Notes: generated by a model from the sequence alone, not told the origin. A stretch of 64,000 bases of DNA from Arthrobacter frigidicola (GCA_003602285.1 QZVU01000003.1:372001-436000); one strand, 5' to 3'; positions 39,925 to 48,697 are shown, counted from the first letter of the stretch. Numbers and translations: made by a program.

Positions 39925-40487
39925 TGCGCGCTCCCCAGCATCCGCAGGGTTTCGATCAGGAGCCTGCGCTCCTCGACCTTGATGCGTTCATGGAGAGTCT
40001 CCTCGGTGTCGTCCGGGAGGACGGCGACGGGCGCCTGGGCGAGGATGGGGCCGGTGTCCACGCCGGCGTCGGCGATCATCACGGTGCACCCGGTGACTTT
40101 GACGCCGTAGGCGAGCGCGTCACGGACCCCGTGGGCGCCGGGGAAGCTCGGCAGCAGCGCGGGGTGGGTGTTGAGGTAGCGGTTGGGGAACCGGTCGAGG
40201 AAGCCCTGGTCGACGATCCTCATGAACCCGGAGGAGACGACGTAATCGGGGGCGTAGGAGGCGACCGCCTCCCCCAGCGCGTCGTTCCAGTCCGAGCGCT
40301 CCGGGTAGTCCGCGAAGTCCACGACGAAGGTGGGGATCCCGGCGCGTGCCGCCCGCTCGACGCCGAGGGTCCCGGGGCGGTCGGCGCCGACGGCGGCGAT
40401 TTCGGCGTCGAGGCCGCCGGAGGCGACCGCGTCGATGACGGCCTGGAGGTTGGACCCCGTGCCGGAGACCAGGAGAACAATGCGCAT
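39921..40487 (-). CDS. purN: Phosphoribosylglycinamide formyltransferase
   Basis: Transfers the formyl group of 10-formyl-THF to GAR in purine synthesis. The 188-residue protein begins MRIVLLVSGTGSNLQAVIDA and carries the catalytic Asn106 and His108 (NTHPALLPSFPG) and Asp144 (GVDTGPIL). ATG 40487 fits the family N-terminus; the longer frame to 40607 overlaps the promoter region of the divergent gene. In many actinobacteria purN lies directly upstream of purH; here 3.4 kb with an MFS gene, a lipoprotein gene and corA lies between them. Confidence 0.96.
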   Translation of the reverse strand: MRIVLLVSGTGSNLQAVIDAVASGGLDAEIAAVGADRPGTLGVERAARAGIPTFVVDFADYPERSDWNDALGEAVASYAPDYVVSSGFMRIVDQGFLDRFPNRYLNTHPALLPSFPGAHGVRDALAYGVKVTGCTVMIADAGVDTGPILAQAPVAVLPDDTEETLHERIKVEERRLLIETLRMLGSAQ

Positions 40488-40546
40488 TGCTCCACTGTAG
40501 GCGGCACGGTGGGCCCGGCGTAAACCGCAGCGGCTAGGGTTGGAGG

Positions 40547-41038
40547 ATGAAACAGCGGCCCTCACCACCGTCCGACGGCCCAGCCGACCACCCGTCCAGC
40601 GACTCATCCGGCCGAGCGTCCAAGCACCCCCACGGGGCCGGCGCCGGACGGCCCGCCTCCGGGGCGGAGCCCGCGCCGGAGGAGGGTGCCCGGGCGCTCC
40701 CGATGTGGTTCCTGGTCAGCCTCGTGGCGGCGGTTGCCACCAGTTCCCTCGACCTGCCGTTCAAGGTTTTCGGTCTGGGCTTCAGCGTCCTGGCCCTCGT
40801 GCTGGGTATCGCGACCCTGGTGCGCGCGGTGCGGCGCCGGCTGGGCGGGCTGGTGCGCGTCACCGCCGCCGTGGGGGTGGGCCTTGCCGGTTTCCTCGCC
40901 CTCTCCACCGCCGTACTGATCGCCCTTTGGCCGGTCACCGCGAACTATGAGGACTGCATTGACACCGCCCTGACGCTCAAGGCCGAGCGGGCATGCCAGG
41001 ACCGGCTGCTGACCCTCGACGGGTTCCTTCCGGACTGA
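40547..41038 (+). CDS. Small membrane protein of unknown function
   Basis: 163 residues. A hydrophilic, Pro/Ser/Gly-rich N-terminal part (1-48) is followed by three hydrophobic segments (about 52-70, 73-90 and 103-124) and a short outer tail. The tail contains Cys and ends AERACQDRLLTLDGFLPD. The pair of cysteines (DCIDTA and ACQDR) may bridge. No family recognised. It is divergent from purN, 59 bp apart. Its last 19 bases including the stop are repeated twice more downstream. Confidence 0.7.
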   Translation: MKQRPSPPSDGPADHPSSDSSGRASKHPHGAGAGRPASGAEPAPEEGARALPMWFLVSLVAAVATSSLDLPFKVFGLGFSVLALVLGIATLVRAVRRRLGGLVRVTAAVGVGLAGFLALSTAVLIALWPVTANYEDCIDTALTLKAERACQDRLLTLDGFLPD

Positions 41039-41078
41039 CCGGTTCCTTCCGGACTGACGGGTTCCTTATGGATTGAGC
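41022..41078. repeat. 19-bp tandem repeat spanning a gene's stop codon
   Basis: GGTTCCTTCCGGACTGACC at 41022-41040, the same with final G at 41041-41059, and a third, diverged copy at 41060-41078. Each contains TGA (or TTGA) at the position of the true stop of the upstream gene (41036-41038). Confidence 0.85.
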
Positions 41079-41102
41079 CGGGAGCGTCCTGCGTTCGGAG
41101 GG

Positions 41103-42392
41103 TCAGGCGTCCCGGCGCTGCGGTTCGCGCTCCAGCAGGGGCGCCATGGCGTAGCCGAGCACCGCACCGATCCCAACCTCGGCGCCCAGCCACAGGGCGA
41201 CCGCGAGCGGGTCCGGGCCGAGGTCGGTCAGGCGGCCGATGCCCAGCGACGCCCGCGACAGCAGGGCGAGTGCCGCGCCGCCAAGGCCCGCGAGGAGGCC
41301 CACGAAAAGTCCGAGGCACACCGTGGAGACGATCGAGGTGAGCCAGCGGGCCGGGGTCTTGAGGCTCAGCCACTCGTCGAAGTGGTTCTCGCCCTCCCGG
41401 AAGAACCACCATCCCGCCAGCAGGCCCGCCACCACGGGCAGCGCCAGGGCCACGATGCCAAATTCGAGGGCCCCGGCCGGCAGTGCCCCGAGCACCGGGA
41501 CGGCGGGGAGGGGACCGACAGTGCTGGCCATCGGCGTGAGCGAACTGCCGGTGCCGAGGGCGAACCCTGCCCCTGAGGCCCAGGCGAGGGTCCATACCAC
41601 GAGGTTCGGCAGCAGGCCGAGCTGCCCGAGGGTCAGGGCCGTCGACCCGGCGATCCCCGCCTCGAGGCGTTCGTACACGGTGATGACTTCGGTCCAGTGA
41701 AGGGCCACGGCGGCGGCGAACAGGAGCGCCGCCAGGCCGGTGGCCGCCAGCACGCCCAGGAAGGCCGAGCGCACCACGGACCAGGCGTACGATCCGGCCC
41801 AGCGCGAGTGCTGGCTGGTCCGGGCGATCCAGGAGGCGAGGTCCACTCCGATCAGGCGGCTCCAGGCGCCGGCCTCACGGTAGGCGCCGGTGACGATGCC
41901 AAGGCCCGCCGACACCGGCGGGATCAGCGCACCCGCCGTCAGGGACACGGACACGTCGGCGTTCGTCGAGAAGTAGGCCACGGCGGCGCCTACCACCGCG
42001 TAGATGCCCAGCGCCCCGAGAACGGCCTGCCACAGCTGATCGGTGTAGGAGGCGCGGGCGAGGCGCCGTCCGGCACGCCAGGCGAGGAGGAACGGCACGA
42101 GCACCAGGCCGAGCGGAACGGCGTGCAGCAGGCCGGAGGTCGTCCCGGCGATCACCGTCCCCGGCGGGAAGGTGAGCACCAGCGGCACCCCATGCATCAC
42201 CAGCCAGGCGTGGCCGGCCGACTGCGCCGCGGAGACGGCGTCGCGGTCGGCGAATCCACCGGTCAGCCACACCGCGGCGACCGGGATCAGGACCAGGGCC
42301 GCGGAGATCGCTGCGGCCTGGCCGAGCTCGAACACCCCCTGCAGCCAGAGGGGCATGGGAACGGCTGTCGGTCTCCGGCGTGGAAGTTTCAT
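41103..42392 (-). CDS. DUF6350 family polytopic membrane protein (PerM-like)
   Basis: 429 residues with about ten transmembrane helices, very Ala/Leu/Gly-rich. The start LQGVFELGQAAAISAALVLI, the AWLVMHGVPLVLTFPPGTVI loop, and the end WLGAEVGIGAVLGYAMAPLLE match the actinobacterial DUF6350 group, which includes mycobacterial PerM, linked to cell division and peptidoglycan maintenance. No enzymatic motif is visible. It stands 66 bp downstream of the TauE/SafE gene in the same orientation and may be co-transcribed. Function by family resemblance only. Confidence 0.8.
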   Translation of the reverse strand: MKLPRRRPTAVPMPLWLQGVFELGQAAAISAALVLIPVAAVWLTGGFADRDAVSAAQSAGHAWLVMHGVPLVLTFPPGTVIAGTTSGLLHAVPLGLVLVPFLLAWRAGRRLARASYTDQLWQAVLGALGIYAVVGAAVAYFSTNADVSVSLTAGALIPPVSAGLGIVTGAYREAGAWSRLIGVDLASWIARTSQHSRWAGSYAWSVVRSAFLGVLAATGLAALLFAAAVALHWTEVITVYERLEAGIAGSTALTLGQLGLLPNLVVWTLAWASGAGFALGTGSSLTPMASTVGPLPAVPVLGALPAGALEFGIVALALPVVAGLLAGWWFFREGENHFDEWLSLKTPARWLTSIVSTVCLGLFVGLLAGLGGAALALLSRASLGIGRLTDLGPDPLAVALWLGAEVGIGAVLGYAMAPLLEREPQRRDA

Positions 42393-42458
42393 CCCTTCAA
42401 TGGTGCCACCGGCTTCGGCCGGCTCCGCCCACCGACGCGGCCCGGCGGCACCGGTGGG

Positions 42459-43220
42459 CTAGCCGAGCAGGTCGGCGATCCCCCGAGCGGTGGCCAGCCC
42501 GGCCCCGACAAAGGCGATGACGACGACGGCGAAGCGGGCGGTGTCGTCCCGCACGAAGCGCCCGAGTTTTTCTCCGGTGAAGATGCCTGCGAGGATGACG
42601 CCGCCGATGGCCCCCCACATCCAGGGGGCGAGCACCGGGGCCTGGGCCGGGTCGAGCAGGAGTTTGATCGCGAGGGTCACGAGCCCGATGACGACGAAGA
42701 AGGGCTGCAGGGTCGCCGCGAAGGGCCGCTGCGGCCACCTCGCCAGGACGGCGTAGGCGCTCACCGCCGGTCCGCCGACCCCGGCCATCGAGTTGGTGAG
42801 CCCGGCACCGAATCCGGCCAGGACCTTGGGCACGTTGCCCCGGACGACGACGTCGGAGCGCTGGAGCACCAGGGAGATGGACAGGGCGGCGAGCACGACG
42901 GCGCCGACGGTCACCGCCAGCGGCGCCGCGGGGGCGGCGACGGCGATGAGCGAACCGGGGATTGAGCCTAAGAGTGAGGGAAGAGTCAGCCAGCGGAACA
43001 TGCTCCAGTCGATGTCCCGCCAGACCCGTCCGACGATGATCGCCGAGGACACCACCCCGCAGATGTTCACCATCAGCACCCCCTCGTGGGGGCCGAGGAT
43101 CAGCACGAGGAACGGGGCGATGAGCAGGGCGAAGCCGAGGCCGGCGATGCGCTGGGCCACGGCTCCGGCGAAGATGGCGCCGAGCACGACCACAAAAATC
43201 CCAAGGGTCACCGTCCCCAC
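42459..43220 (-). CDS. TauE/SafE family sulphite/anion exporter-like protein
   Basis: Membrane carrier of 253 residues (start GTG 43220) with eight hydrophobic segments. The family repeats are seen as GLGFALLIAPFLVLILGPHEG and VLAGFGAGLTNSMAGVGGPAV, the latter with the NSxxGxGGP-like core. The exact start is unsure: the frame extends to 43331, but that would overlap the divergent gene starting at 43276. Homologues move sulphite, sulphonates or other small anions; the cargo here is unknown. Confidence 0.85.
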   Translation of the reverse strand: MGTVTLGIFVVVLGAIFAGAVAQRIAGLGFALLIAPFLVLILGPHEGVLMVNICGVVSSAIIVGRVWRDIDWSMFRWLTLPSLLGSIPGSLIAVAAPAAPLAVTVGAVVLAALSISLVLQRSDVVVRGNVPKVLAGFGAGLTNSMAGVGGPAVSAYAVLARWPQRPFAATLQPFFVVIGLVTLAIKLLLDPAQAPVLAPWMWGAIGGVILAGIFTGEKLGRFVRDDTARFAVVVIAFVGAGLATARGIADLLG

Positions 43221-43275
43221 AGTACGCAGGGCGGTGGCATAGTCGGTGCGCGCGGCGCGGGGGTACCCTGAACCC

Positions 43276-43911
43276 ATGACCTTGCTCACCACCGCCCTCG
43301 ACACGGCGGACTGGCGGAAATCAGTGTTCAAGCTCTACGGGCAGGTGCGCCGCAGCGCAGCCGAGGACTCCCCCGAGGCGGCCCATGCCCTCTGGCGGGC
43401 CGGCCGGGACCACCTGCTGGGCACCCACCCGGCCTCTCCCCTCGACGCCGCGGCGAAGGAGCGCTTTGCAGGGGTTGCCATGGCCGACTACGACCCGGCC
43501 TACCGGTTCGAGGCCGCGGTGAGCGATGAGGGGGCCGGGGAGGTCCGGGACGTCGAGACGGGCACCGACGGCACCGTGCCCTTCCAGCGGCTGGGCAGCG
43601 TCGTGCTGCCGGGACTAGGGCAGCTCGCGCTGTGGCGCCTCCAGTCCTACGGCGGCGGCATCTTCCTTCCCCTGCGTGACACCACTGCGGGGCGCGACGG
43701 CGGAACCTACGGGGGCGGGCGGTACCTGCTCGACACCATCAAAGGCGCCCACCTGGGCGAGGGCCGCCAGCCCGGCAGCATCGTGATCGACCTGAACTTC
43801 TGCTACAACGCCTCGTGCGCCTATGACGAGGCGTGGGCGTGCCCGCTGCCGGGGCCCGAGAACCGGCTCGACGCCGAGGTCCCGGTCGGAGAGCTTTACC
43901 GCATCTACTAG
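43276..43911 (+). CDS. DUF1684 domain protein
   Basis: 211-residue soluble protein of the DUF1684 family. The central GGGIFLPLRDTTAG and YGGGRYLLDTIKGAH stretches and the C-terminal IDLNFCYNASCAYDEAW with CPLPGPENRLDAEVPVGE are diagnostic. The conserved Asn, Tyr, Cys and Glu residues of these last motifs resemble an active or binding site, but the reaction is unknown. It is divergent from the TauE gene. The 135 bp after it carry the promoter of the Stealth gene. Confidence 0.88.
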   Translation: MTLLTTALDTADWRKSVFKLYGQVRRSAAEDSPEAAHALWRAGRDHLLGTHPASPLDAAAKERFAGVAMADYDPAYRFEAAVSDEGAGEVRDVETGTDGTVPFQRLGSVVLPGLGQLALWRLQSYGGGIFLPLRDTTAGRDGGTYGGGRYLLDTIKGAHLGEGRQPGSIVIDLNFCYNASCAYDEAWACPLPGPENRLDAEVPVGELYRIY

Positions 43912-43983
43912 GCCCCCGGATCAGGGGCCGATACCCCCGGCTGCCGCCCGCCCGCGTACCGCACCCGGTACCGGACCGGCGCC

Positions 43984-44014
43984 TTGAGCTGCAGCCGCCC
44001 GCAGGCTCTATCAT
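43984..44014 (+). promoter_or_regulatory. Promoter of the Stealth gene
   Basis: TTGAGC (43984-43989), a 19-base spacer and TATCAT (44009-44014). Transcription would begin near 44020, leaving a 25-30-base leader with GGAGG at 44038-44042, five bases before ATT 44048. The ATG at 44013 lies inside the -10 box and is out of frame, so it cannot be the start. Confidence 0.55.
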
Positions 44015-44047
44015 GGAAGATTCAAACCCATCTGCGCGGAGGCAACG

Positions 44048-45643
44048 ATTACAGACACGGCTGCACAACACGACATCTATTTCGGCGCTCCCGAACCGGA
44101 GAACGAAGCTGAGATTCTCGAGTCCGCCTCCCGTGCGGCAGTCGCCCGATTCACTGACCGCTCCGACATCACGACCGTCAAGCGGCGCTTTACCCTGATC
44201 AACTCGGACCGCACCCCGCACGAGGCCATGGTCGAGGACCTGCTGTTCATCCGTGCTGCCCTCGATGCCGCCGGTATCCAGTTCCTGCTGGTGCGCGGCA
44301 ATGACGAACGCCCCGTCATCGCCATCGACGTCAAGGACCAGGAGCGGCTGCGCGCGGCCCTGGTGGAGGCGTGCCGGAACGAACCCTTCTATTCACGCAC
44401 CGTTGACACCAAGCGCCGCACCACCCTGCTGGTCGCGGACGGGTCCCTTTCGCACAGCCGCAAGGCCCGCATCTACCGGCTGTTCCGCCCCCGCATCGAA
44501 CCGATCGGCGGGCTGGCCTACGGACCCTCCGCCGGCGTGCAGATCGAACTGTGGACCCTCCACGCCGACAACATCGAACTCCCGGTGGAGAACTCCCTGA
44601 CCCGCCGCACGGTGCCTGCGGCCGAGGCGGTGCGCGGATCCGTTGAGCGCCACGGCCTGAAGTGGCCCACCATCGACAATATGTTCGCCGACCACGCCTC
44701 GGACATCGGCTTCGACATCGACCTCGTCTTCTCCTGGGTGGACGGCAGCAGCCCGGAATTCCAGGCTGCGCGCGCCGCGCGGATGAAGGGTGCCGTCGTC
44801 GGTGAAGGCGACGACCACGAGGCGCGCTTCCGCCAGATCAACGAACTGAAGTACGCGCTGCGCTCGGTGTACATGTTCGCCCCCTGGGTGCGCCGGATCT
44901 TCATCGCCACTGACTCCCAGCGCCCGGAGTGGCTGGCGGACCACCCCTCCGTAACCCTGGTGCGGGCCGAGGAGCACTTCTTGGATCCCTCGGTGCTGCC
45001 GACTCACAATTCGCAGGCCGTCGAGGCCCAGCTGCAGCACATTCCCGGGCTCGCAGAGCACTTCCTCTACTCGAACGACGACATGTTCTTCGGCCGCCCC
45101 GTGGCCCCGGACATGTTCTTCTCCCCCGGGGGGATCACCAAGTTCATCGAGGCCGACACCAGAATCGGCCTCGGCGAGAACGACGCCGAGCGCAGCGGCT
45201 TCGAGAACGCGGCGCGCGTGAACCGGCGGCTGCTCCACGAGCGGTTCGGCCGGATCACGACCCGCCACCTCGAGCACACGGCGGCTCCGCTGCGCAAGAG
45301 CGTGCTGCTGGAGATGGAGCAGGAGTTCGCCGCGGAGTTCAAGGCCACCGCCGCCTCGACCTTCCGTGCCAAGGACAACATCTCGGTCACCAACTCGCTC
45401 TACCACTACTACTCGCTGCTGACCGGGCGGGCGGTCACCCAGGAGATGGCGCGGGTGAAGTATGTCGACACCACCGCGCGGTCGGGCCTGAAGAGCCTCA
45501 ACAAGATGCTCGACAAGCGGAACTTCGACTTCTTCTGCCTCAATGACGGAAGCTTTCCCGAGGTGCCCGCCGACGAGCGGGCGCGGCTCGTCACGGAGTT
45601 CCTCGAGAAGTACTTCCCGGTCAAGGCGCCCTGGGAGAAGTAA
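44048..45643 (+). CDS. Stealth family sugar-phosphate transferase, probable ATT start
   Basis: Stealth proteins transfer hexose-1-phosphate from UDP-sugars to build phosphate-linked surface polysaccharides. The four conserved regions are recognisable: IDLVFSWVDGSS (about 224-235), FRQINELKYALRSVYMFAPW (about 262-281), HNSQAVEAQLQHIPGLAEHF followed by YSNDDMFFGRP (341-351), and the FRAKDNISVTNSLYHYYSL region. The first ATG (44228) would drop 60 upstream codons that read like protein (ITDTAAQHDIYFGAPEPENE and onward). No ATG, GTG or TTG occurs in that stretch, but ATT 44048 has a perfect GGAGG five bases upstream. Start at ATT is therefore proposed (531 residues); 44228 is the conservative alternative. 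Confidence 0.85.
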   Translation: MTDTAAQHDIYFGAPEPENEAEILESASRAAVARFTDRSDITTVKRRFTLINSDRTPHEAMVEDLLFIRAALDAAGIQFLLVRGNDERPVIAIDVKDQERLRAALVEACRNEPFYSRTVDTKRRTTLLVADGSLSHSRKARIYRLFRPRIEPIGGLAYGPSAGVQIELWTLHADNIELPVENSLTRRTVPAAEAVRGSVERHGLKWPTIDNMFADHASDIGFDIDLVFSWVDGSSPEFQAARAARMKGAVVGEGDDHEARFRQINELKYALRSVYMFAPWVRRIFIATDSQRPEWLADHPSVTLVRAEEHFLDPSVLPTHNSQAVEAQLQHIPGLAEHFLYSNDDMFFGRPVAPDMFFSPGGITKFIEADTRIGLGENDAERSGFENAARVNRRLLHERFGRITTRHLEHTAAPLRKSVLLEMEQEFAAEFKATAASTFRAKDNISVTNSLYHYYSLLTGRAVTQEMARVKYVDTTARSGLKSLNKMLDKRNFDFFCLNDGSFPEVPADERARLVTEFLEKYFPVKAPWEK

Positions 45644-45672
45644 CCCGTCCGGGCGCGTGCCAGACTTGCTCC

Positions 45673-46473
45673 ATGCAGACGTTCCTGCCGTACCCGGATT
45701 TCGCTGCCAGCGCCGCCGTGCTCGACCAGGCACGACTGGGCAAGCAGCGCGTCGAGACGCTGCAGGCGCTCCGGGCGCTCGTTCTTCCCGACTACGGGTG
45801 GCAGCGGCACCCGGCCATCCGGATGTGGATGGGCTATGTGCCGGCCCTGAGCCTTTACGGTCGAGCGATGGTTGAGGAGTGGGTCTCGCGCGGGCACGCC
45901 GATACGACGGGCCCGCTGATCCGGGAATTCGCCCCCGACGCCGACCCGAGGGAAGTCCTGCTGCCGTCGTGGCTTGGTGACGCCGGTGTGCATCTGAGCC
46001 ACCAGTCAAACCTGATCCAGAAGGCCCCCGAGATCTACCGGGACCGCTTCCCGGGCGTCCCGGAGGACCTGCCCTACCTGTGGCCAGAGCCCGAACGGGA
46101 GATCCTCCCGGCCGAACCCGCCGGCGGCCGGGTCTGGGTCTGGCGGACCGACGCCGTCCCTGCCGGGGAGCCCGGGGAGTCCGAGGCGGCCCTCCGGATG
46201 CCGCTGCAGGCTCCCGGCGGCCGGGCCGCCCCGAAGTGGGAGCGCCAGCTCGCGGTCTTCGAGCACGGCATCGCCGACGGCGACCCGGTGGTGCTCGCCG
46301 GTGCCGATCCGGAGCGGTTCCGCACCGGCACCGCCGGGCCGGTGCTGCTGGCAGAGGATGTCCTGCTGCGCGGCGTGGTCCTGGACGGCTGGGTGCGACG
46401 CGGCGACTTCGAGCACCCGGCCCTCCTTCAGGATCCGCGGACCCTGTTCTGTGTGCCGCTGCCCCGGCGCTGA
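45673..46473 (+). CDS. MSMEG_6728-like protein (pyrimidine-dimer-glycosylase-like N-terminus)
   Basis: 266 residues. The first 130 residues match the MSMEG_6728 family: MQTFLPYPDFAASAAVLDQA, RLGKQRVETLQALRAL, HPAIRMWMGYVPALSLYG and LSHQSNLIQKAPEIYRDRFP. This fold is related to T4-type pyrimidine-dimer DNA glycosylases, although activity has not been shown to my knowledge. The rest (about 150-266) is Pro/Gly/Ala-rich and not recognised. It starts 29 bases after the Stealth gene and may share its transcript. Confidence 0.8.
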   Translation: MQTFLPYPDFAASAAVLDQARLGKQRVETLQALRALVLPDYGWQRHPAIRMWMGYVPALSLYGRAMVEEWVSRGHADTTGPLIREFAPDADPREVLLPSWLGDAGVHLSHQSNLIQKAPEIYRDRFPGVPEDLPYLWPEPEREILPAEPAGGRVWVWRTDAVPAGEPGESEAALRMPLQAPGGRAAPKWERQLAVFEHGIADGDPVVLAGADPERFRTGTAGPVLLAEDVLLRGVVLDGWVRRGDFEHPALLQDPRTLFCVPLPRR

Positions 46474-46500
46474 CCTGTTCCGGCGGGCCAGCAAGGCCCC

Positions 46501-46668
46501 GCTGGACCGTCAGTTCCGGCTGAACTGGTCTAATTCCGCTGAACCGGTCTAACTCACCGAACCGGCCGCCCCCCCCCTGAACTGGTAGGACCCCGGTGAT
46601 CCGGTCAGATCCAGCTCATCCGGTCAGATCCAGGTGAGCCGGTCAGACCCCGCTGAATTGGCGGGCCG
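46501..46668. repeat. Array of about nine 19-bp units running into the metallophosphoesterase 3' end
   Basis: Consecutive 19-bp units, here as plus-strand variants of GCTGAACCGGTCAGATCCA, fill the gap between the converging genes and the last codons of the phosphoesterase gene. Aligned on the minus strand they read CCAATTCAGCGGGGTCTGA (containing the true stop), CCGGCTCACCTGGATCTGA, CCGGATGAGCTGGATCTGA, then more diverged copies ending in TTAGA or CTGA. One copy contains a run of about nine C. Divergence among units shows an old array. Confidence 0.85.
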
Positions 46669-47554
46669 GTGCCGCCTCGGCGATCCGCACCCCCGCCGCC
46701 TCGAGGCGGCGCCGGGTTTCGGCGCGGGGAACGGTCTCCCCCACAGCGGTGTACTGCCCGGCGGGCACCACCGAATGCACGATCGTGTCCTCGTAGACGT
46801 GGACCATGTTGTAGGACTGGGCGCCGTCGCGGCCCCGGGTGCCCCCGGCATCGAAGAGCAGGTCCTGGGTGTAGCAGGTGGCCGAGGCCACCGAGACGGG
46901 GACTCCGGCGAAGGTCGCCGTCGTCGAATAGTGGAGGTGCCCGGCGATGACGGCCCGGATGTCGGAGCCGCGCACCACCTCGGCCAGTTCGCGCTGCCCG
47001 CGCAGTTCCACGAGGACCGCGAGGTCCTGGACGCTGGGCACCGGCGGGTGGTGCAGGGCGAGGATGGTGCCGTGCGGGGCGGGGGTGAGCAGTTCGTTGG
47101 CCAGCCACAGCAGCTGGTCACGGCCGAGCGCGCCGTGGTGGCGGCCCGGGACGCTCGAGTCGAGGGTGATGACCCGCAGCCCGTCGATGTCGTAGGAGCG
47201 GTCGACGGGCCCGGAGGAGGGAGCTTCGTCGAGGAGGCCCTCGCGGAAGCTGGGGCGGTCGTCGTGGTTGCCCATCGCCCACACCACCTGCGCCCCGAGG
47301 CTCTCAGCGGCAGGATCGACGATGGCCCGCAGCTTCGCGTAGGCGCCGGGCTCGCCCTTGTCGGCGAGGTCTCCAGTGAATACGATCGCGTCGGGCCGGG
47401 CCCCGGAGGCGGTCAGATCGGCGAAGATCCGGCGCAGCCGCTCCTCGCTGTCCACAGCCCCGTAGAGGGGGCCGGGACCTCCCACCAGGTGGGTGTCGCT
47501 CAGATGCAGGATGAAATGCTGCGGCCTCGGATGTTCGGCCGTCCGGTACTCCAT
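46643..47554 (-). CDS. Metallophosphoesterase (cyclic-nucleotide phosphodiesterase-like)
   Basis: Class III phosphodiesterase-like enzyme of 303 residues. The dinuclear-metal motifs are complete: SDTHL with Asp20 and His22, GDLADKG with Asp62, GNHDDR with Asn97 and His98, HHPPVP and GHLHYS. Such enzymes (Icc/Rv0805 type) hydrolyse cAMP or other phosphodiesters; the true substrate is uncertain. ATG 47554 has AAGAAGG upstream; a start further back at 47623 is less likely. The C-terminal tail (about 270-303) runs into the 19-bp repeat array. Confidence 0.9.
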   Translation of the reverse strand: MEYRTAEHPRPQHFILHLSDTHLVGGPGPLYGAVDSEERLRRIFADLTASGARPDAIVFTGDLADKGEPGAYAKLRAIVDPAAESLGAQVVWAMGNHDDRPSFREGLLDEAPSSGPVDRSYDIDGLRVITLDSSVPGRHHGALGRDQLLWLANELLTPAPHGTILALHHPPVPSVQDLAVLVELRGQRELAEVVRGSDIRAVIAGHLHYSTTATFAGVPVSVASATCYTQDLLFDAGGTRGRDGAQSYNMVHVYEDTIVHSVVPAGQYTAVGETVPRAETRRRLEAAGVRIAEAAPARQFSGV

Positions 47555-47683
47555 GGCAACCTTCTTGGTAGTTGACTGCGTCGTACAACCCAATTGCCTT
47601 CCATCAAAGCAGAGCACAGGCACCCGTGAGGTGAATGCGGTGCGGCAAGTCGGAAAACTTAAGGCGCACCTCGACCTTCTGGC

Positions 47684-48697
47684 TCAGCCCTCCCTGGATT
47701 CGGAGATGAAACCCTTCTCGACCATGAAGTCGAAAGCCACGTCGGCGGGCTCCTGCCCCTCGACGTCGACCAGCAGGTTCATCCGCCGCAGCTCCTCGTC
47801 CGTGAGTTCGGCCGCGACCTGCGCGAACACCTCCTCAAGGCCCGGGTGCTCCTTGAGCACCTCGGTGCCGAAGACGGGCGCGGCATTGTAGGCGGGGAAG
47901 AAGTTTAGGTCGTCCTCGAGCAGGGTCAATTCCAGCGCGTCGATCCGGCCGTCGGTTGAGAACACCTCACCGAAGTTGCAGTCGCCCTTGTCGGTGGCCG
48001 AGTACACGGCGCCGGTGTCGTAGACCCCGATGTTGCCGTCGGGCACCCCGTCGGGGGTGCCGCGGGTCAGGCCGTAGTGCTTGAGCATGGGGTTCAGGCC
48101 GTCGCTGCGCGAGTTGAACTCGGACTCCACGCAGAAGGTGCGCTCCTCCACGGGCAGTTCGGCGATCTGCGAGAGCTTGCTGATCCCTCCGAGTTCCTCG
48201 ACGGCTTCGGTGCGCACCGCGATGGCGTAGGTGTTGTTCAGCGGGGCGGGCCGGCCCCAGGTGAGGTTGTTGGCGAGGTCGGCGTCATGGACGGCCTGCC
48301 ACTGCTTTTCCTTGTCGGGAATGCCTTCCGACTGGTTCAGGAAGGTCAGCCACGCCGTGCCGGTGTATTCGATGGTCAGGTCGGCGTCGCCCGAGACGAG
48401 CAGCTCGCGGACCGGCTGGCTGCCGGGCACATTGGTGAGGTCGGTGACGTCGAATCCGGCCGCCGCGGCGGCGAGCACCGAGATCTTCCCAAGGATCAGC
48501 TGCTCGGTAAAGTTCTTCGAGGTGACGGTCAGCTCGGCGCCCTCGGCCCCCTCGAGGACCTCGATCGATCCCGGACCGGCCTCGGGCACGTAGGAGGTCG
48601 CCGGCTGCAGGCCGCAGCCGGCAAGCAGCGCCGCCGACGCCGCGAGGAGGCCCGGGAGCACCCGGCCGGTGACGGAGGGGGAACGGTGCACGGTCAT
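47684..48697 (-). CDS. Osmoprotectant (glycine betaine/choline-type) binding lipoprotein
   Basis: Receptor of an OpuC/OsmU-type importer. The 337-residue protein has a signal peptide with lipobox LLAGC (Cys28). The OpuAC-like fold follows, with LTVTSKNFTEQLILGKI, the DADLTIEYTGTAWLTFLNQ substrate-binding stretch, and TFCVESEFNSRSDGL. It ends with DVAFDFMVEKGFI. It is the last gene of the four-gene operon, overlapping the permease by four bases. Betaine, choline or carnitine cannot be told apart by eye. Confidence 0.93.
   Translation of the reverse strand: MTVHRSPSVTGRVLPGLLAASAALLAGCGLQPATSYVPEAGPGSIEVLEGAEGAELTVTSKNFTEQLILGKISVLAAAAAGFDVTDLTNVPGSQPVRELLVSGDADLTIEYTGTAWLTFLNQSEGIPDKEKQWQAVHDADLANNLTWGRPAPLNNTYAIAVRTEAVEELGGISKLSQIAELPVEERTFCVESEFNSRSDGLNPMLKHYGLTRGTPDGVPDGNIGVYDTGAVYSATDKGDCNFGEVFSTDGRIDALELTLLEDDLNFFPAYNAAPVFGTEVLKEHPGLEEVFAQVAAELTDEELRRMNLLVDVEGQEPADVAFDFMVEKGFISESREG

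Noticed and set aside
46501-46668. CRISPR or attachment-site array
   Set aside because: Units are directly adjacent 19-mers without spacers and lie at a gene 3' end; there are no cas, integrase or tRNA genes nearby.
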